A DNA stretch of 64,000 bases from Ochotona curzoniae (GCF_017591425.1 NW_024466599.1:24900001-24964000), one strand, 5' to 3'; positions 23,491 to 33,874 are shown, counted from the first letter of the stretch. Notes: generated from the letters alone by a model not told the origin. Translations and numbers: made by a program.

Positions 23491-23849
23491 CTTCTCTATT
23501 TTTTTTAAAAAAGATTTATTTTATTTTTATCGCAAAGTCAGATATACAGAGGAGGAGAGTCCAAAAGGAAGATCTTCCGTCTGATGATTCACCCCCAAAG
23601 TGACCACAACAGCCGGAGCTACGCTGATCCGAAACCAGGAACCAGGAACTTCTTCCAGGTCTCCTACACCAGTGCAGGAACCCAAGGCTTTGGGCTGTGC
23701 TAGACTGCTTTCCCAGGCCACAAGCAGGGAGCTGGATGGGAAGCGGGGCTGCTGGGATTAAAACCCGTGCCCACATGGGATCCTGCTGCTTTCAAGGCTC
23801 AGACTTCAGCCACTAGGCCTCCATACAGGGCCTTACTTCTCTATTTTTT
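23491..23849 (-). mobile_element. C-SINE with target-site duplication
   Basis: Full-length antisense copy at about 23504-23835. The flanking repeat CTTCTCTATTTTTT is perfect (left from 23491, right from 23836). It lies directly next to the previous SINE, with only about 20 bases between them. Confidence 0.93.
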
Positions 23850-23956
23850 ATAGCTCTTTTTGATTGAAACTTTCATTTAAATCCACTTATTTCGTCTTTT
23901 AAAAGTACTATATTGAGCTATTTTTTATCCTGGCAATTTACAAATTGTTTCTTTCC

Positions 23957-24270
23957 TAAAAAAGACATTTATTTTCATTGAAAAAGGCAGATCTACAGAT
24001 GAAGAGACAGACAGAAAGATCTTTCATCCTCCAGTTCACTTCCCAAGTGACTAAAAAGGCCGGCGCTGAGCTGATTATAAGCTATGAGCTTCTTCTGAGT
24101 CTCCCACATGGGTGCAGGGTCCCACACCTTTGGGACATCCTCTACTGCCTTCGCAGGCCACACTCACGCAGCTGGATGGGAAATGGAGCAGCTGGGACAA
24201 AAAACAGCACCCCTATATGATCCTGGCACTTGCAAGTTGAGAATTTAGCCACCGAGCCATCTTGCCGGAC
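23957..24270 (-). mobile_element. C-SINE, antisense
   Basis: Reversed copy: GACATTTATTTTCATTG, AAGATCTTTCATCCTCC, AAAAAGGCCGGCGCTGAGC, CACATGGGTGCAGGGTCCC and the reversed head CGAGCCATCTTGCCGGAC. A block around CCAAAGCCAGGAGCC has degenerated. Confidence 0.9.
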
Positions 24271-24365
24271 AATAAAAATGCTGTTTCTTAATCCTTGGAT
24301 TAACTATTAACCAAACTATTTAGCATGCATTCATCATCTACCTTCCAGTCTCTTGCTGCCCTTTC

Positions 24366-24638
24366 TTTTAGATTTATTTATTTAAATATAGATTTACAAG
24401 GAAGGAGAGCTTGCATCCACTGCTTCACACCCCAAATGGCAACAGATGGCCAAGATCAGGAGCTTTCACTGGGTCTCCCATAAGCACGCAGGGACCCAAG
24501 CACTTAAATCGTCTTCTTCTGCTTTCCCTGTTAGCTGGTAACAGGATCAAAATTAAACAAGATTGGATTTGAACTGTTCTCATATGGGATACTTGCGTTT
24601 TTAGTAGCATTTTACTAAGTCACAAGGCAGTCCCTGTC
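24366..24638 (-). mobile_element. C-SINE, antisense, older
   Basis: Shorter, more diverged reversed copy with TTTAGATTTATTTATTT, GCATCCACTGCTTCACACCCC, CACTGGGTCTCCCATAAG and CTCATATGGGATACTTG, ending at AAGGCAGTCCCTG. Confidence 0.82.
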
Positions 24639-24897
24639 TGGCTGCTTTTAAGAACTCTGCCTTTGTCTTTTATTCCTTTTAAATATTTTAGCTGATACAG
24701 TATTGGTGATGTTCAAAACCCCGGCTCCTTTTTGTTGCAGAAACTCATTTCAAGAATTTAGTGCTGGTATTAGCATTTCGTCACAGAGCTCCATTGCTTG
24801 CCTGTTTTGCTTTAATCCACTGTATCTGGAATTAATTTCGGTCTCTGTGTTGTTTTCCCTTTGTGAGGGTTAAGAAGGTTGGTGTTGGAAATAGGGT
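24639..24897. other. Possible old L1 remnant
   Basis: T-rich DNA between SINEs. The texture (CTTTTTGTTGCAG, ATCTGGAATTAATTTCGG) suggests old antisense L1, but no block is decisive. Confidence 0.2.
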
Positions 24898-24923
24898 TGT
24901 GTGTGTGTGTGTGTGTGTGTGTG
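24898..24923. repeat. (TG)n microsatellite
   Basis: Thirteen uninterrupted TG dinucleotides. Confidence 0.98.
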
Positions 24924-25032
24924 AAATTTCCCTTCTTCCATCATACTCGGTCAGAGCTGTATTAAAATTATGTTTTATTCAGGTTTCATTTCTTTTTCAG
25001 CAGGAATCTCCTTCAGTATCTTCTGGAAATAG

Positions 25033-25395
25033 TACTCTGTAATTCTTTTTTTAAAAGATTTATTTATTTTTATTACTAAGTCAGATATACAGAGAGGAGG
25101 AGAGACAGGGAGGAAGATCTTCCATCTGTTGAATCACTCCCCAAGTGACTGCAATGGCCGGTGCTGCACCAATCCAAAGCCAGGAGCCAGGAACTTCCTC
25201 CAGCTCTCCCACTTAGGTGCAGGAACCCAAGGCTTTGAGCCATCCTTGACTGCTTTCCCAGGCCACAAGCAGGGAGCTGGATGGGAAGTGGAGCTGCCGG
25301 GATTAGAACTGGTGCCCATATGGGATCCTGGCATGTTCAAGGTGAGGACTTATAAGCCACTCAGCCACGCTGGTGGGCCCTACTCTGTAATTCTT
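25033..25395 (-). mobile_element. C-SINE with 15-bp target-site duplication
   Basis: Full-length antisense copy at 25048-25380 flanked by a perfect 15-base repeat TACTCTGTAATTCTT (25033-25047 and 25381-25395). This is the cleanest insertion footprint in the window and implies a recent insertion. The reversed head is CAGCCACGCTGGTGGGCCC. Confidence 0.96.
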
Positions 25396-25493
25396 AAAAG
25401 AATATTTCCATTATTTCATTCAAACCTAAATATCTTTGCAAATTAACACCTTATCTTCTATGTTTCTGCAAAAGTTACTTTCCACGTTGGCTT

Positions 25494-25720
25494 GATTTTT
25501 TTGAGATTTTTTTTTTAAGATTTATTTTATTTTTATTGGAAAGGCAGATATACAGAGAGGAGAGACAGAGAGGAAGATCTTCCGTCCGATGATTCACTCC
25601 CCAAGTGAGCGCAACGGCCGATGCTATGCCAATCCGAAGCCAGGAGCCTCTTCTGGGTCTCCCGCGCCGATGCAGGGTCCCAGGGCGCCACCGCGCCGGG
25701 CCCGAGTTTTTTGAGATTTT
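25494..25720 (-). mobile_element. C-SINE with internal deletion and target-site duplication
   Basis: Antisense copy at 25511-25703, close to consensus and CpG-rich. It jumps from GATGCAGGGTCCCA straight to GGGCGCCACCGCGCCGGGCCC, lacking about 120-130 bases in the 5'-middle, including the B box. The flanking repeat TTTTTTGAGATTTT is present on both sides, so the shortened form itself may have inserted, or the loss came later. Confidence 0.93.
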
Positions 25721-26260
25721 GTTTCATAAAAGTTTTAAATGTATATATTGCCAAATTTGTTCACCGTTGCTTGATCCCTTCAGGCTTTGTTTCCATACTT
25801 TCAAATACCAACTTCAGCATAAACTTTCATGGACACTTGTAAATATCGTCTCGGATGTTTATGGTTTTCTTTTCAGTGTCCACCCTAATCCATCTGAGGC
25901 TGATTTTTGAGAAATGACCGACTATAAGTCTTGTTTAAATTTACTTCAGTGATTGTCAATTCTCCTGAAATCATTTACTGAATAATCAGTTCTATCAGGC
26001 TGCTTTGATATTCCACTTACATCAGAATAAGTTATCTGTTTCTTGAGTGTTTTTCTGATGCTACTCTAACAGTTTCTCAGGCTTTTAAATTCAATGTCTC
26101 AGACTTTTAGTTGTATTTAGTTCACAGTAGCACTCTACATGTGTCATTATAAAGATTCCTTTATTGCTTCTCTTTGTGGATGTTCTTTCATACTCATTGT
26201 TTTCCAAGTATTCTTTGATCACGAATGAAGGGGAAAAGATGTGTGAAGATTTTAATTGCT
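25721..26260 (-). mobile_element. Ancient L1 ORF2 fragment, antisense
   Basis: Blocks in + orientation, AATCCATCTGAGGCTGATTTTTG, GTCAATTCTCCTGAAATC, ATTTACTGAATAATC and AGGCTGCTTTGATATTCC, follow an old L1 ORF2 read backwards. It corresponds to a part of ORF2 nearer the 3' end than the 22.4-23.0 kb fragment, so the two are not simply one element split by SINEs. Confidence 0.55.
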
Positions 26261-26384
26261 AAATTTTAGGTTAATATTGAGATACTCTTTTTATTATCAT
26301 TCCAATTTAGACAACAGATTATAAATTTTGTTAGTGCCTATGATAAAATATTCTCTTCACATTGCTTTTACAATACCTAGTCAT

Positions 26385-26740
26385 TAAAAAAGTAACTTTA
26401 TTCTTAAGTATTTGTTAAGGAAAATTACAAACATAGCTTCAAATAGAAAGGAGCATAAAATAGATATAATTTCATCCATTAACTAGATTTGGTCATGAGT
26501 ATTCTTGCCACATCAATGTTCCTTCCTGAGTCCAAGTTATCAATATTAGTTTTAGGAAAATTCCAGTTTGTTACATTATGATTGTTAATATCACCTAATA
26601 TCACCAAAAGATAAGGACTAATTTTTGAAATATACTTACATTAGCTGTACCACAAGTTAACTTATTGTAATTCCAAAACACATCAATTCAACTTAATAAA
26701 CTATAGTATCTGAATCTCAAAATCTGCAGTAATTGAAAAT
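26385..26740. mobile_element. Possible ancient L1 3' UTR fragment
   Basis: TAAGTATTTGTTAAGGAAAATTACAAACATAG, CCATTAACTAGATTTGGTC and AAAGATAAGGAC resemble a common old L1 3'-UTR type. Identity is weak, and family and strand are not assigned. Confidence 0.25.
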
Positions 26741-26884
26741 CACTTCCTAGGTTTAAAAAAAAATGATGCCACTGTTATTAAAAAAAAGACCATATTCATT
26801 TTTAGTTTTTGATAGGCTTAAATGATGTTTAATATTAAAGAGAAAGATTTCCATATTGATAGACTTTTTCTAGACATCAAGAAA

Positions 26885-27122
26885 TAGATATTTTCGTTCT
26901 TCTGATTCATTCCCTGAATTCCTACAACATCTAGGGCTTTACCAGGTGTGAGAAACAGCATCTGATTCTTCCACATCAGTATCAGGGAACTCACACTTGA
27001 GCTGTCACTTGCTGCCTCTCTGTGGGCACACTCCCGGAAGCTGGAACCCAGGCATGCCAGTGCGGATGTGGGCGCCTCAAGCAACGGTCTAAACCGGTCT
27101 GCTTCAGCATCTGCCCCTGACT
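26885..27122 (-). mobile_element. Old C-SINE, antisense
   Basis: Reversed older-class copy recognised by CTGCCTCTCTGTGGGCACACTC, CCCGGAAGCTGGAACCC, GATGTGGGCGCCTCAAGCAACGG and the reversed head CAGCATCTGCCCCTGAC. The tail side is degraded. The 102-codon antisense frame across it is not a gene. Confidence 0.75.
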
Positions 27123-27544
27123 TCATTACCCTTACCTCATTTTATTCTGATATTTAACAACTATGTTTCATAAGTCCATTTTATTCATTTTCTTGTTTTC
27201 TTTATGACCTGCCACAACTTGACATGTCAGATTTAACTGTTATTAAAATGTTTGAAACTTCTTCATGTGTGACTCTGACTTAAACATTTGGGCAAAGAAA
27301 TCTTTTTTCAGTTTTTCTACCCAACTTCAGGCTATCCCTTAAAATCAGTTTGGATTGTTGATGGCACCTGTTTCTGATGATTAAATGATATTATGTATTA
27401 CTATTTTGTTTGTTACCTAATTTTTCTGGCCGTTTTCTTACATAATCTGGACCTTTTACTGCTGGGATCATTTCTGACAACAGATATGTCCACAAGTGTT
27501 GCCTAAATGAATGAAGAAAATATATAGACAAAACACCTGTTATC

Positions 27545-27668
27545 CAGGTCTTTCCAAAAGTTCGTGAAAATGGAATTAAAATAAGTTTATTTGGATGCAA
27601 AATATCTAGGAATCATGCAGTTTTTTTCACATGTATTTTTCATAAGCTTTAAAAAAATCCTCGCAAAA
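27545..27668. mobile_element. Possible mariner-type MITE
   Basis: About 120 bases with imperfect inverted ends: left GTCTTTCCAAAAGTTCGTGAAAATGG, right GTATTTTTCATAAGCTTTAAAAAAATCC. Between them is AGTTTATTTGGATGCAAAA. The arrangement and the CCAAAAGTTCGTG end resemble short non-autonomous mariner elements of mammals. No transposase is encoded. Confidence 0.45.
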
Positions 27669-28877
27669 GTATGTTTACTGACTTGATATCAATTGTGTTG
27701 TGTGTATATGTGTTTACCAAGAAGAAAATGAGATTTCAATCACAGGTTTGGGATGAATATGATAATCTAATTGTGCTTCAAAAGCATTCTGAGCTTTTGG
27801 ATCCCTTAAGCAATCTTCCTTGGTGCCCAGAATATATAAATGTACCCATCTTTGCTTACTTTTTCTCTACAACCTTCATTCCTGGTTCTTGAATTATGAA
27901 GAAATCTAAATAGAGAAAGAATACCACTTAGCAAAAGAGATAAAATAGTGAGAAAAAATAGGTGCTTGCTTTTTTTCCCCAAAATAAAGAATTACTTGAG
28001 AATATCATCAAACTTATTAGAAGAAGATTAATGTCAGTGGGGAAGGACGATAAAGTCCGTGGATACTCATTTTTGTTCTGTAGTAGACTTGCTGCCAAAC
28101 CTTAGAGAAATCATTTTATACGCGTGGGACTGAATGCCTTTATCTTTTACTCACAGTGATTTATGCCAAGAACTTAACAATAATTAAAACTCTGAAAGAA
28201 AAATGCAAAATAATTAACAACCACTAGAATAAGATACTGGATAACAATGAAGAATTTTATACCACGTAAATGTAACATTAGAAACAAAAGTATTTAACAT
28301 CAAGCATGTAAGTGTGAAATATTTCAGATTTCCAATTTAGATCTGAAAATAAATTCATAGACACCAAAAGTTTTTGTCAGTTTTGTGGCTCGGTGTTAAA
28401 GTGAATCTTGGATAGGCAGGGCTGTTCCTCAGTTTCAACTATCCCGGAAAGGAAGCAAATTAGTGTTTCAATGCATATTTTGTCTCCATTCAATGTCAAA
28501 AGCAGGTTCATGCCCCGCACATTTGAAACATGTCAGAATGATGCTCCTTGCGTTTCTCTCATGTTTTGTTTGGTTTAATTGCGCTTAATGACTTTGTTTT
28601 CTTTCTACTAAATATATTCGTTGGGTGTTTGTGCATTGCTGGCTTCTGTGTTTGCTTTTACCTTCCCATTTTGAGGGACTTAGGAAGGAGATGTGGCCTG
28701 CTGGGTATACAGAACAACAATTCAAATCATTCAGGATGAAAATAGATGCTGCCAGACACCCACTGAAAGCAATTTCATTTTAGTTAAGCTCTCTTTGTTA
28801 TGTTACATGTTGACTCTCTGCTACTCACTTTTACATGTGGATTGCTATTTGATATAGGAAATCCCCTATGTGCACAT

Positions 28878-28878
<1 letters not shown>
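27669..28878. other. No recognised feature
   Basis: AT-rich unique-looking DNA. Frames of 63-73 codons at 27671-27892 and 28548-28739 have no motif and no convincing splice sites. Confidence 0.4.

Positions 28879-28915
<37 letters not shown>
28879..28915. repeat. (CA)n microsatellite
   Basis: About 18 near-perfect CA units, with an interrupted GCACATG start. The poly-cysteine/valine antisense frame is an artefact. Confidence 0.98.
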
Positions 28916-28916
<1 letters not shown>

Positions 28917-29733
28917 ACAATGAGCACAACGAGCACAAATGATTCTACTAACACCTTTTGAACTTCTGGCCATGAAAGACATCCCAGGAAGCCTGATTGC
29001 AGTGACTTAACAGAACTGACCAACTGGTCATCATGTAACGCCCACCTCTTAACATCAATGCTATAGAGATTCTGCACTCAATGAAATCAATCCTATCTTG
29101 TGTTTAGCACAGTGGTAGGGACCAGTGTGATTTCTAAACAGCAGCTCTGTACACTCAGCCCTTGAGTTCATCCTGAAAGTTCAATCAAAAATGACTTATC
29201 CAATTCACTGACTTTTGATACCTCCTATGTTATTTTTCCTTCAGGAAGCATTTGCATCTTACGTCAAAAAGGCATAAGAACATAGTTCTACATTTTCGTA
29301 CTGAAATTTTCTTTCATCCACTGACAGCACTTTGAGATACAGGGATATTCTCTTTCTAGAGATGAACATAGTTTTCTTCTTGTCAATTTTCAACACTTTT
29401 CCTGACATCAAATATGAACATGCAATCCAAGATCCCTGGCTGCCTTTTAGCAGAGAAGAATCAAAGCTGAAACAGGTCCCACGTTGGTTTGCAAAGAAGG
29501 GATTTTTGTTTGTTTTAAAGCTCTGTAATTAGTCCCTCTTCCATTACTGTATTACCATCAGTAGTTCTTGTTTTGAACTACTTAATTTTTGGGCAAGAAC
29601 AATTTCAAAGTAGTTGTTAATTTAGAGACATCAAAGGAGCTAGATAAATTAATGTTGATATGATTATCACAATAATGGAAGCAATTTGAAAATCCTGATA
29701 TATAGCTATCTTTTTTTTCAGCAAATTGCTAGT
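28916..29733. other. No recognised feature
   Basis: Unique-looking, AT-rich, no coding signal that I can defend. Confidence 0.4.
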
Positions 29734-30028
29734 TTTTTTTTTTAAAGATTTATTTGTTTTTTATTGGAAATTCAAATTTAGAGAGAGAAGGAAAGATGGA
29801 AAGAAAGACCTTCCATTCAATGGTATACTCCCAAAGTAGCTGCAACAGCTAGATCTGATCCAATCTCCAACCAGAATCTAGGAGTTTCCTCCAGGTCTCC
29901 CACACCGTTGCAGGGTCCCAAGGTTTTGGGTCATCCTTGACTGCCTTCCCATGCCACAAGCAGGGAGCTGAATGGGGAGCGGAGCAGCTGGGACACAATC
30001 TGGCACCCATATGGGATTCTGGTGCATG
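29734..30028 (-). mobile_element. C-SINE, antisense, head lost
   Basis: Starts with a T-run and AAAGATTTATTTG, passes through CCAGGTCTCCCAC, GCAGGGTCCCAAGG and GGAGCTGAATGGGG, and stops after CACCCATATGGGATTCTGG. The reversed tRNA-like head is absent. Confidence 0.88.
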
Positions 30029-30187
30029 CATTTTTCACTCCCACTTCTGCCTCACACTACACTCCCCCTCCATTTCAAGATTTTCATTAAGTACCACCTC
30101 TTCCTCACTCAGAGAATAATCATCCTTTGCCCATATAGTTAAGAACACAGGCATTGCTATTTTAAACATTCGATTCATTTACTATGT

Positions 30188-30400
30188 GCTTATTTATTTA
30201 TTTGCAGAGTGACAGAAAGAGAGACAGGTCAGCAATATCTTCCATCAGCTGGCTCATTCCCCAAATGTCAGCCATAGCTGCACTATACGAGGCTGAAGCC
30301 AATCGTCAGAATGCCATCCAGATGGGTGGTAGAGATTCAAGAATGTGGAACATCACCTATTGCCTACCAGCATGTGCAAAATCACTGAGCATTAGACATT
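30188..30400 (-). mobile_element. Old C-SINE, antisense, partial
   Basis: Diverged reversed copy: ATTTATTTATTTGCAGAGTGACAG, CTTCCATCAGCTGGCTCATTCCCC, TGAAGCCAATCGTCAGAATGCC. The right half is poorly preserved. Confidence 0.65.
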
Positions 30401-30496
30401 CTTACGGCTCAGCAAAGAATGGTATGTGCTTTGTTGAATGACACATGTTGCTTTTGGATAATACTTCCAAAAAGGTGAAAGAAAATCCAGTTTCTT

Positions 30497-30797
30497 TAAA
30501 AAAAAAAAAGGGATTTACAGAGAGTAAGAAACCGAGGAAAAAGAGAGAGAGAGCTCTTCCATCCACTGGTTCACTCCCTGATTGGCTGCAATGACCAGAG
30601 CCAATCCAAGCTCTGAGTTTCATTAGGGTCTCCAATGTGCATGTAAGCTTTGGGCCATCCTCCACTATTTCTCAGGCCATAATCAGACAGCTGGATGGGG
30701 AATGGAGGTGATGAGATGAGACATGAGCTGGTGCTCATAGGGAATGCCAGCTCTTGCAGATGGAGGATTAGCCAGTTGAGACATTGTGCTGGCCTCA
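30497..30797 (-). mobile_element. C-SINE, antisense
   Basis: GGGATTTACAGAGAG, CTCTTCCATCCACTGGTTCACTCCC, GGGTCTCCAATGTGC, GGGCCATCCTCCACTA, GACAGCTGGATGGGGAATGG and the reversed head GAGACATTGTGCTGGCCTC. Nearly full-length. Confidence 0.88.
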
Positions 30798-30952
30798 GAG
30801 ATCTAGTTTCTGAAAGATAATTTTGACTAAAAGATGACCAAAGATAACAGGTAAGTTCCTATTCTAGTTGAGTCTCTTTAGTCCCTCTTGTCCTCCCTTT
30901 AAGATTCTAATTTTAGGACATAGATTTTTCCCTTGGTAGCTTCTCTTTGCGG

Positions 30953-30976
30953 TTTTTTTTTTTTTTTTTTTTTTTT
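30953..30976. repeat. T24 homopolymer
   Basis: Uninterrupted run of 24 T. Either an expanded simple repeat or the antisense tail of an unrecognised retroelement. Confidence 0.95.
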
Positions 30977-31029
30977 GTAATATTGCTTATGTTTGGGTCC
31001 CGTGTATTCAACCTTCTTTTAAAGCTTGT

Positions 31030-31620
31030 CCCTTCTCACCTAGAGGCTATCAAACTCCAGACGGTGCTACAGATGGAACCACAAATGCATTGACTGGGCA
31101 CCTCAAGACAGACCTGTAGAGGATTCCTGGATGCTATCTCCAACACTGCCCCTCCCCAATTGATAGTAGCCTGAGCAGTTGCCACCTCTTTTTCTTTAAT
31201 TGTAGTTGGGGTTACCTTCTCAGAAAGGTAAATGATAGAGAGATAGACTCCTGGCTTGGTAGATAGGGAACAAGTGGGTCCTTCCCACAACCGGAGATGA
31301 ATCTCAGAGGACCTAGGAAAGGTCAAGCAGCCAGCTACTGTGAAGAAATTACATGATTTGAGGACTTGACTTTCAACCTATTCATCAATAAAAACCATCA
31401 CTTTTCAATGCTTCTTCTAGACCAATCCAGCAAATGGCTCCTTTAGAACCTATAAGAGCCCCTAGACAATCAGCTCTCAACAGCGGCCTCCTTCAAAGAC
31501 CTCTCCAACCTGCTGGGATCTTTCTCTGCTTCATTCAGTAAATAATTCTGCTGTCCGCAGCTTTCCTAGCCCTTGCTCTTAATGCTTTGTGGTCAAGAGA
31601 CACTAACCCTGAGTGATTAG
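31030..31620 (+). mobile_element. Possible solo LTR (ERV1-like)
   Basis: Promoter-like and polyA-like signals are spaced as in an LTR: CTATAAGAGCC at about 31450, CAGCGGCCTCCTTCAAAGACC, CTGCTTCATTCAGTAAATAATTCTGC with a weak polyA signal at about 31538, then GCTTTGTGGTCAAGAGACACTAACCCTGAG, which recalls the U5 of gammaretrovirus-like LTRs. The ends are not defined and no TG...CA termini are certain. No internal viral genes flank it. Confidence 0.35.
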
Positions 31621-31639
31621 AATTCCAAAGCATCTGCCC

Positions 31640-31766
31640 AATTAGCAGGTGCTGGACTCGGAAGTGGAGGAGTCAGCACTCCAGGTTGTCACTCTCAGAT
31701 CACACGCAAATGCACCGTGTTACCGGGTACTGGGTAAGCACTACATGGCGATGCCCAAGTCCACCT
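31640..31766 (-). mobile_element. C-SINE 5' fragment, antisense
   Basis: AGCAGGTGCTGGACTCGGAAGTGGAGGAGTC, CACTCCAGGTTGTCACTC and GATGCCCAAGTCCAC suggest the 5' half of an older C-SINE in reverse. Weak match. Confidence 0.4.
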
Positions 31767-31959
31767 CACAATTCGCAAGTGGAACTGCGAATTCTGCCTT
31801 GATATTTTTCTTTATCCTCTGATTCAAACTATAAGGGAATTTGGCCTAGATTACTGAAATAATCTCCTGTTTCTCAAACTTGGCTTTTGTTCTTACTGCT
31901 TTATTCCCTACTCGGTAGTCAATGTGTTCAATTAAAATTGCAAGTCTATGTTATGCCTT

Positions 31960-32405
31960 TTAAACCTTTTAATAGTTTCATTAGCTCTTACGGTAAAGTC
32001 TAATCACATTAATAAGCTTATAATCCCTGCAATGTTTGCTACATGTAAACATATTCAGGCTCTTGTTTGACAACTATTCCTTTTCCATTTCTCTTGTTCA
32101 ATTATGTCATGTGTTTGTGTCTTCTCCCACATTGGCCTTTAACCATGCTCTTTCCAGAGCATTTTAACAAATGTATTTCCATGGAGAACTAATTCTCCTT
32201 AAACTAATCTTTGAGGCTTTATCTCAAATATCTCTTCATCAGGGAAGTTTTTCCAGACGTATTCAGTCTTCTGCTATCAGCCTATAGTATGCTCCAATTA
32301 TGTGCAGTACAAATCTCATCAAACTTTAGATGAACTATTTTAATTCTCTAATCGAATCATTCTTTAGGACAAAGCCTTGTCTTTTTTCAGATAAGAAAGC
32401 ACCCA
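31960..32405 (+). mobile_element. Ancient L2 (LINE2) 3' fragment
   Basis: Block order typical of an L2 3' end: CTTACGGTAAAGTCTAATCAC, CATGCTCTTTCCAG, TGAGGCTTTATCTCAAATATCTC, TCAGGGAAGTTTTTCCAGACG, then GGACAAAGCCTTGTCTTTTTTC, corresponding to the terminal GGGCAGGGACC-type block. Very diverged, as expected of a pre-eutherian repeat. Confidence 0.65.
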
Positions 32406-32442
32406 GATTCTAAAAAGTCTTGATTGCATTCATTTTTTGAAA

Positions 32443-32772
32443 GTTAACATTTTTGGGCCCAGCACAGAAGCCTAGTGGCTGAAGTCCTCACTTTGCACAT
32501 GCCTGGATCCCATATGGGCGCCGGTTCTAATCCTAGCCACTCTGCTTCCCATCCAGCTCCCTGCTTGTGGCCTGGGAAGCAGTCAAGGACGGCCCACAGC
32601 TTTGGGACTCTGCGCCCACGTTGTAGACCCAGAGAAGGCTCCTGGCTCCTGGCTTTGGATCTGTTCAGCTCCAGCTATTGCATCCACTTGAGAAGTAAAT
32701 CAATGACTGAAAGATCTTCCTCTCTGTATATCTGACTTTCCAATTAAAAAAATCTTTAAAAAATTAACATTT
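32443..32772 (+). mobile_element. C-SINE with target-site duplication
   Basis: Full-length sense copy at 32455-32762: GGGCCCAGCACAGAAGCCTAG, GGATCCCATATGGGCGCCGG, CAATTAAAAAAATC. Flanking repeats GTTAACATTT and ATTAACATTT differ by one base. Young class. Confidence 0.93.
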
Positions 32773-33164
32773 CTACACCATAAAATAATGAATTTATTCT
32801 AGCAAAATAGAGAAAAGGACAAATTGGAAATTAAAAAACATCCATCGTATCACAGAAAACGAGTACTGTTATGGTTTTAGTAATTTTATTCTAGTTTGTT
32901 TATAAAAATGCGAAATCCACATTATTGAATGTTTGTATCTCTATACATGTAGATAAAGAAACAGACACTGCATGTAGATTTTCACTTAATGTAGCAATAT
33001 TATTCTATGATGACGACTGTTTTGCTCAACTGTGAGTTTTAAAATAGTGTATCTGAATCTATAATTAAATACTGTATCAACCATCTCCTTTTCTTCCCAT
33101 TGTTACCTGGTTCGAAAAGTGCTGAATCACCCTCTGATGTAAATTCAGAAGGGCCATTACGATT

Positions 33165-33233
33165 GCCTGCTTTCAATCAGTTTTATTGAGTTTTATCAAT
33201 CAGTTTGGCCTGCTTTTATCGAGTTCTTTTGGT
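33165..33233. repeat. Short imperfect local duplication
   Basis: GCCTGCTTT occurs twice (near 33165 and 33209), as do CAATCAGTTT and the TTTAT(T/C)GAGTT motif, in a roughly 40-base staggered duplication. Confidence 0.5.
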
Positions 33234-33321
33234 AGATTTCTTCCAAAGACAAACCTATTTTTAATGACAAACATTTTTTTTTTTTGGCACAACAAATTGT
33301 CATGTTGTGTTGATGTTTTAC

Positions 33322-33492
33322 CTTTTGTGTTGCCGGACTGCGGTGAGGCGGGTGGAGGATGACTGCTACGGGACAAGCACTGGCTGGGCGCCATGACAGC
33401 TAAAGGCTTAGAAGGAAACAATCTTTCCTGGAATGACGTCAGGCTCTTGTTATGCTCTTACAGGTGTCAGGCGAGACGGCTGACGATCGTCC
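33322..33492 (-). promoter_or_regulatory. CpG-rich patch with CRE motif; possible orphan promoter/first exon
   Basis: Ten CpGs lie in about 160 bases inside an AT-rich, CpG-poor region. A full palindromic TGACGTCA (cAMP-response element) sits at 33434-33441. On the minus strand an ATG at 33394 has a purine at -3 and G at +4, and opens a frame beginning MAPSQCLSRSSHPPPASPQS. AAAG|GTAAAA just after it (33315-33325) could serve as a splice donor. No downstream exon is recognised. It could equally be a GC-rich retrocopy remnant. Confidence 0.25.
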
Positions 33493-33874
33493 ATAGAACA
33501 CATAGGAAAAGCTAAATAACAAATCTATCATTATGAGGTATTTTAAACAAAAGCGTAAGATAGTTTGATTCCAAATTCACCCTTGTACCAACTACGATTG
33601 CCAATCGAAGGTAAGCCAAAACCACAAGGAGTCTCGAGTTTTGTGCCATTTCAAGAGATGAAGAATCATCAAATATAATTACATTGATATCCTCTGCTGG
33701 AACTGTGAGTTCAGATTTGATCATTTTAAATTAGGCATGTGGCCTCATTGAATGTGCTATGAAATGCCAAAAGCAGAGTCTGACAGAAAAGCAGCAAACG
33801 TATTGATACAGTTAGAAGCATCTTTGACTCATGCTGACCCTGCTCTCTAAATGCTGCACAGTACACTCCTGCGT

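Noticed and set aside
25048..25380. tRNA gene-like A and B boxes
   Set aside because: The Pol III box motifs here and in the other copies belong to tRNA-derived C-SINE heads; no cloverleaf with acceptor stem is formed.
28784..29077. Cys/Val-repeat peptide (-)
   Set aside because: Translation of the (CA)n microsatellite.
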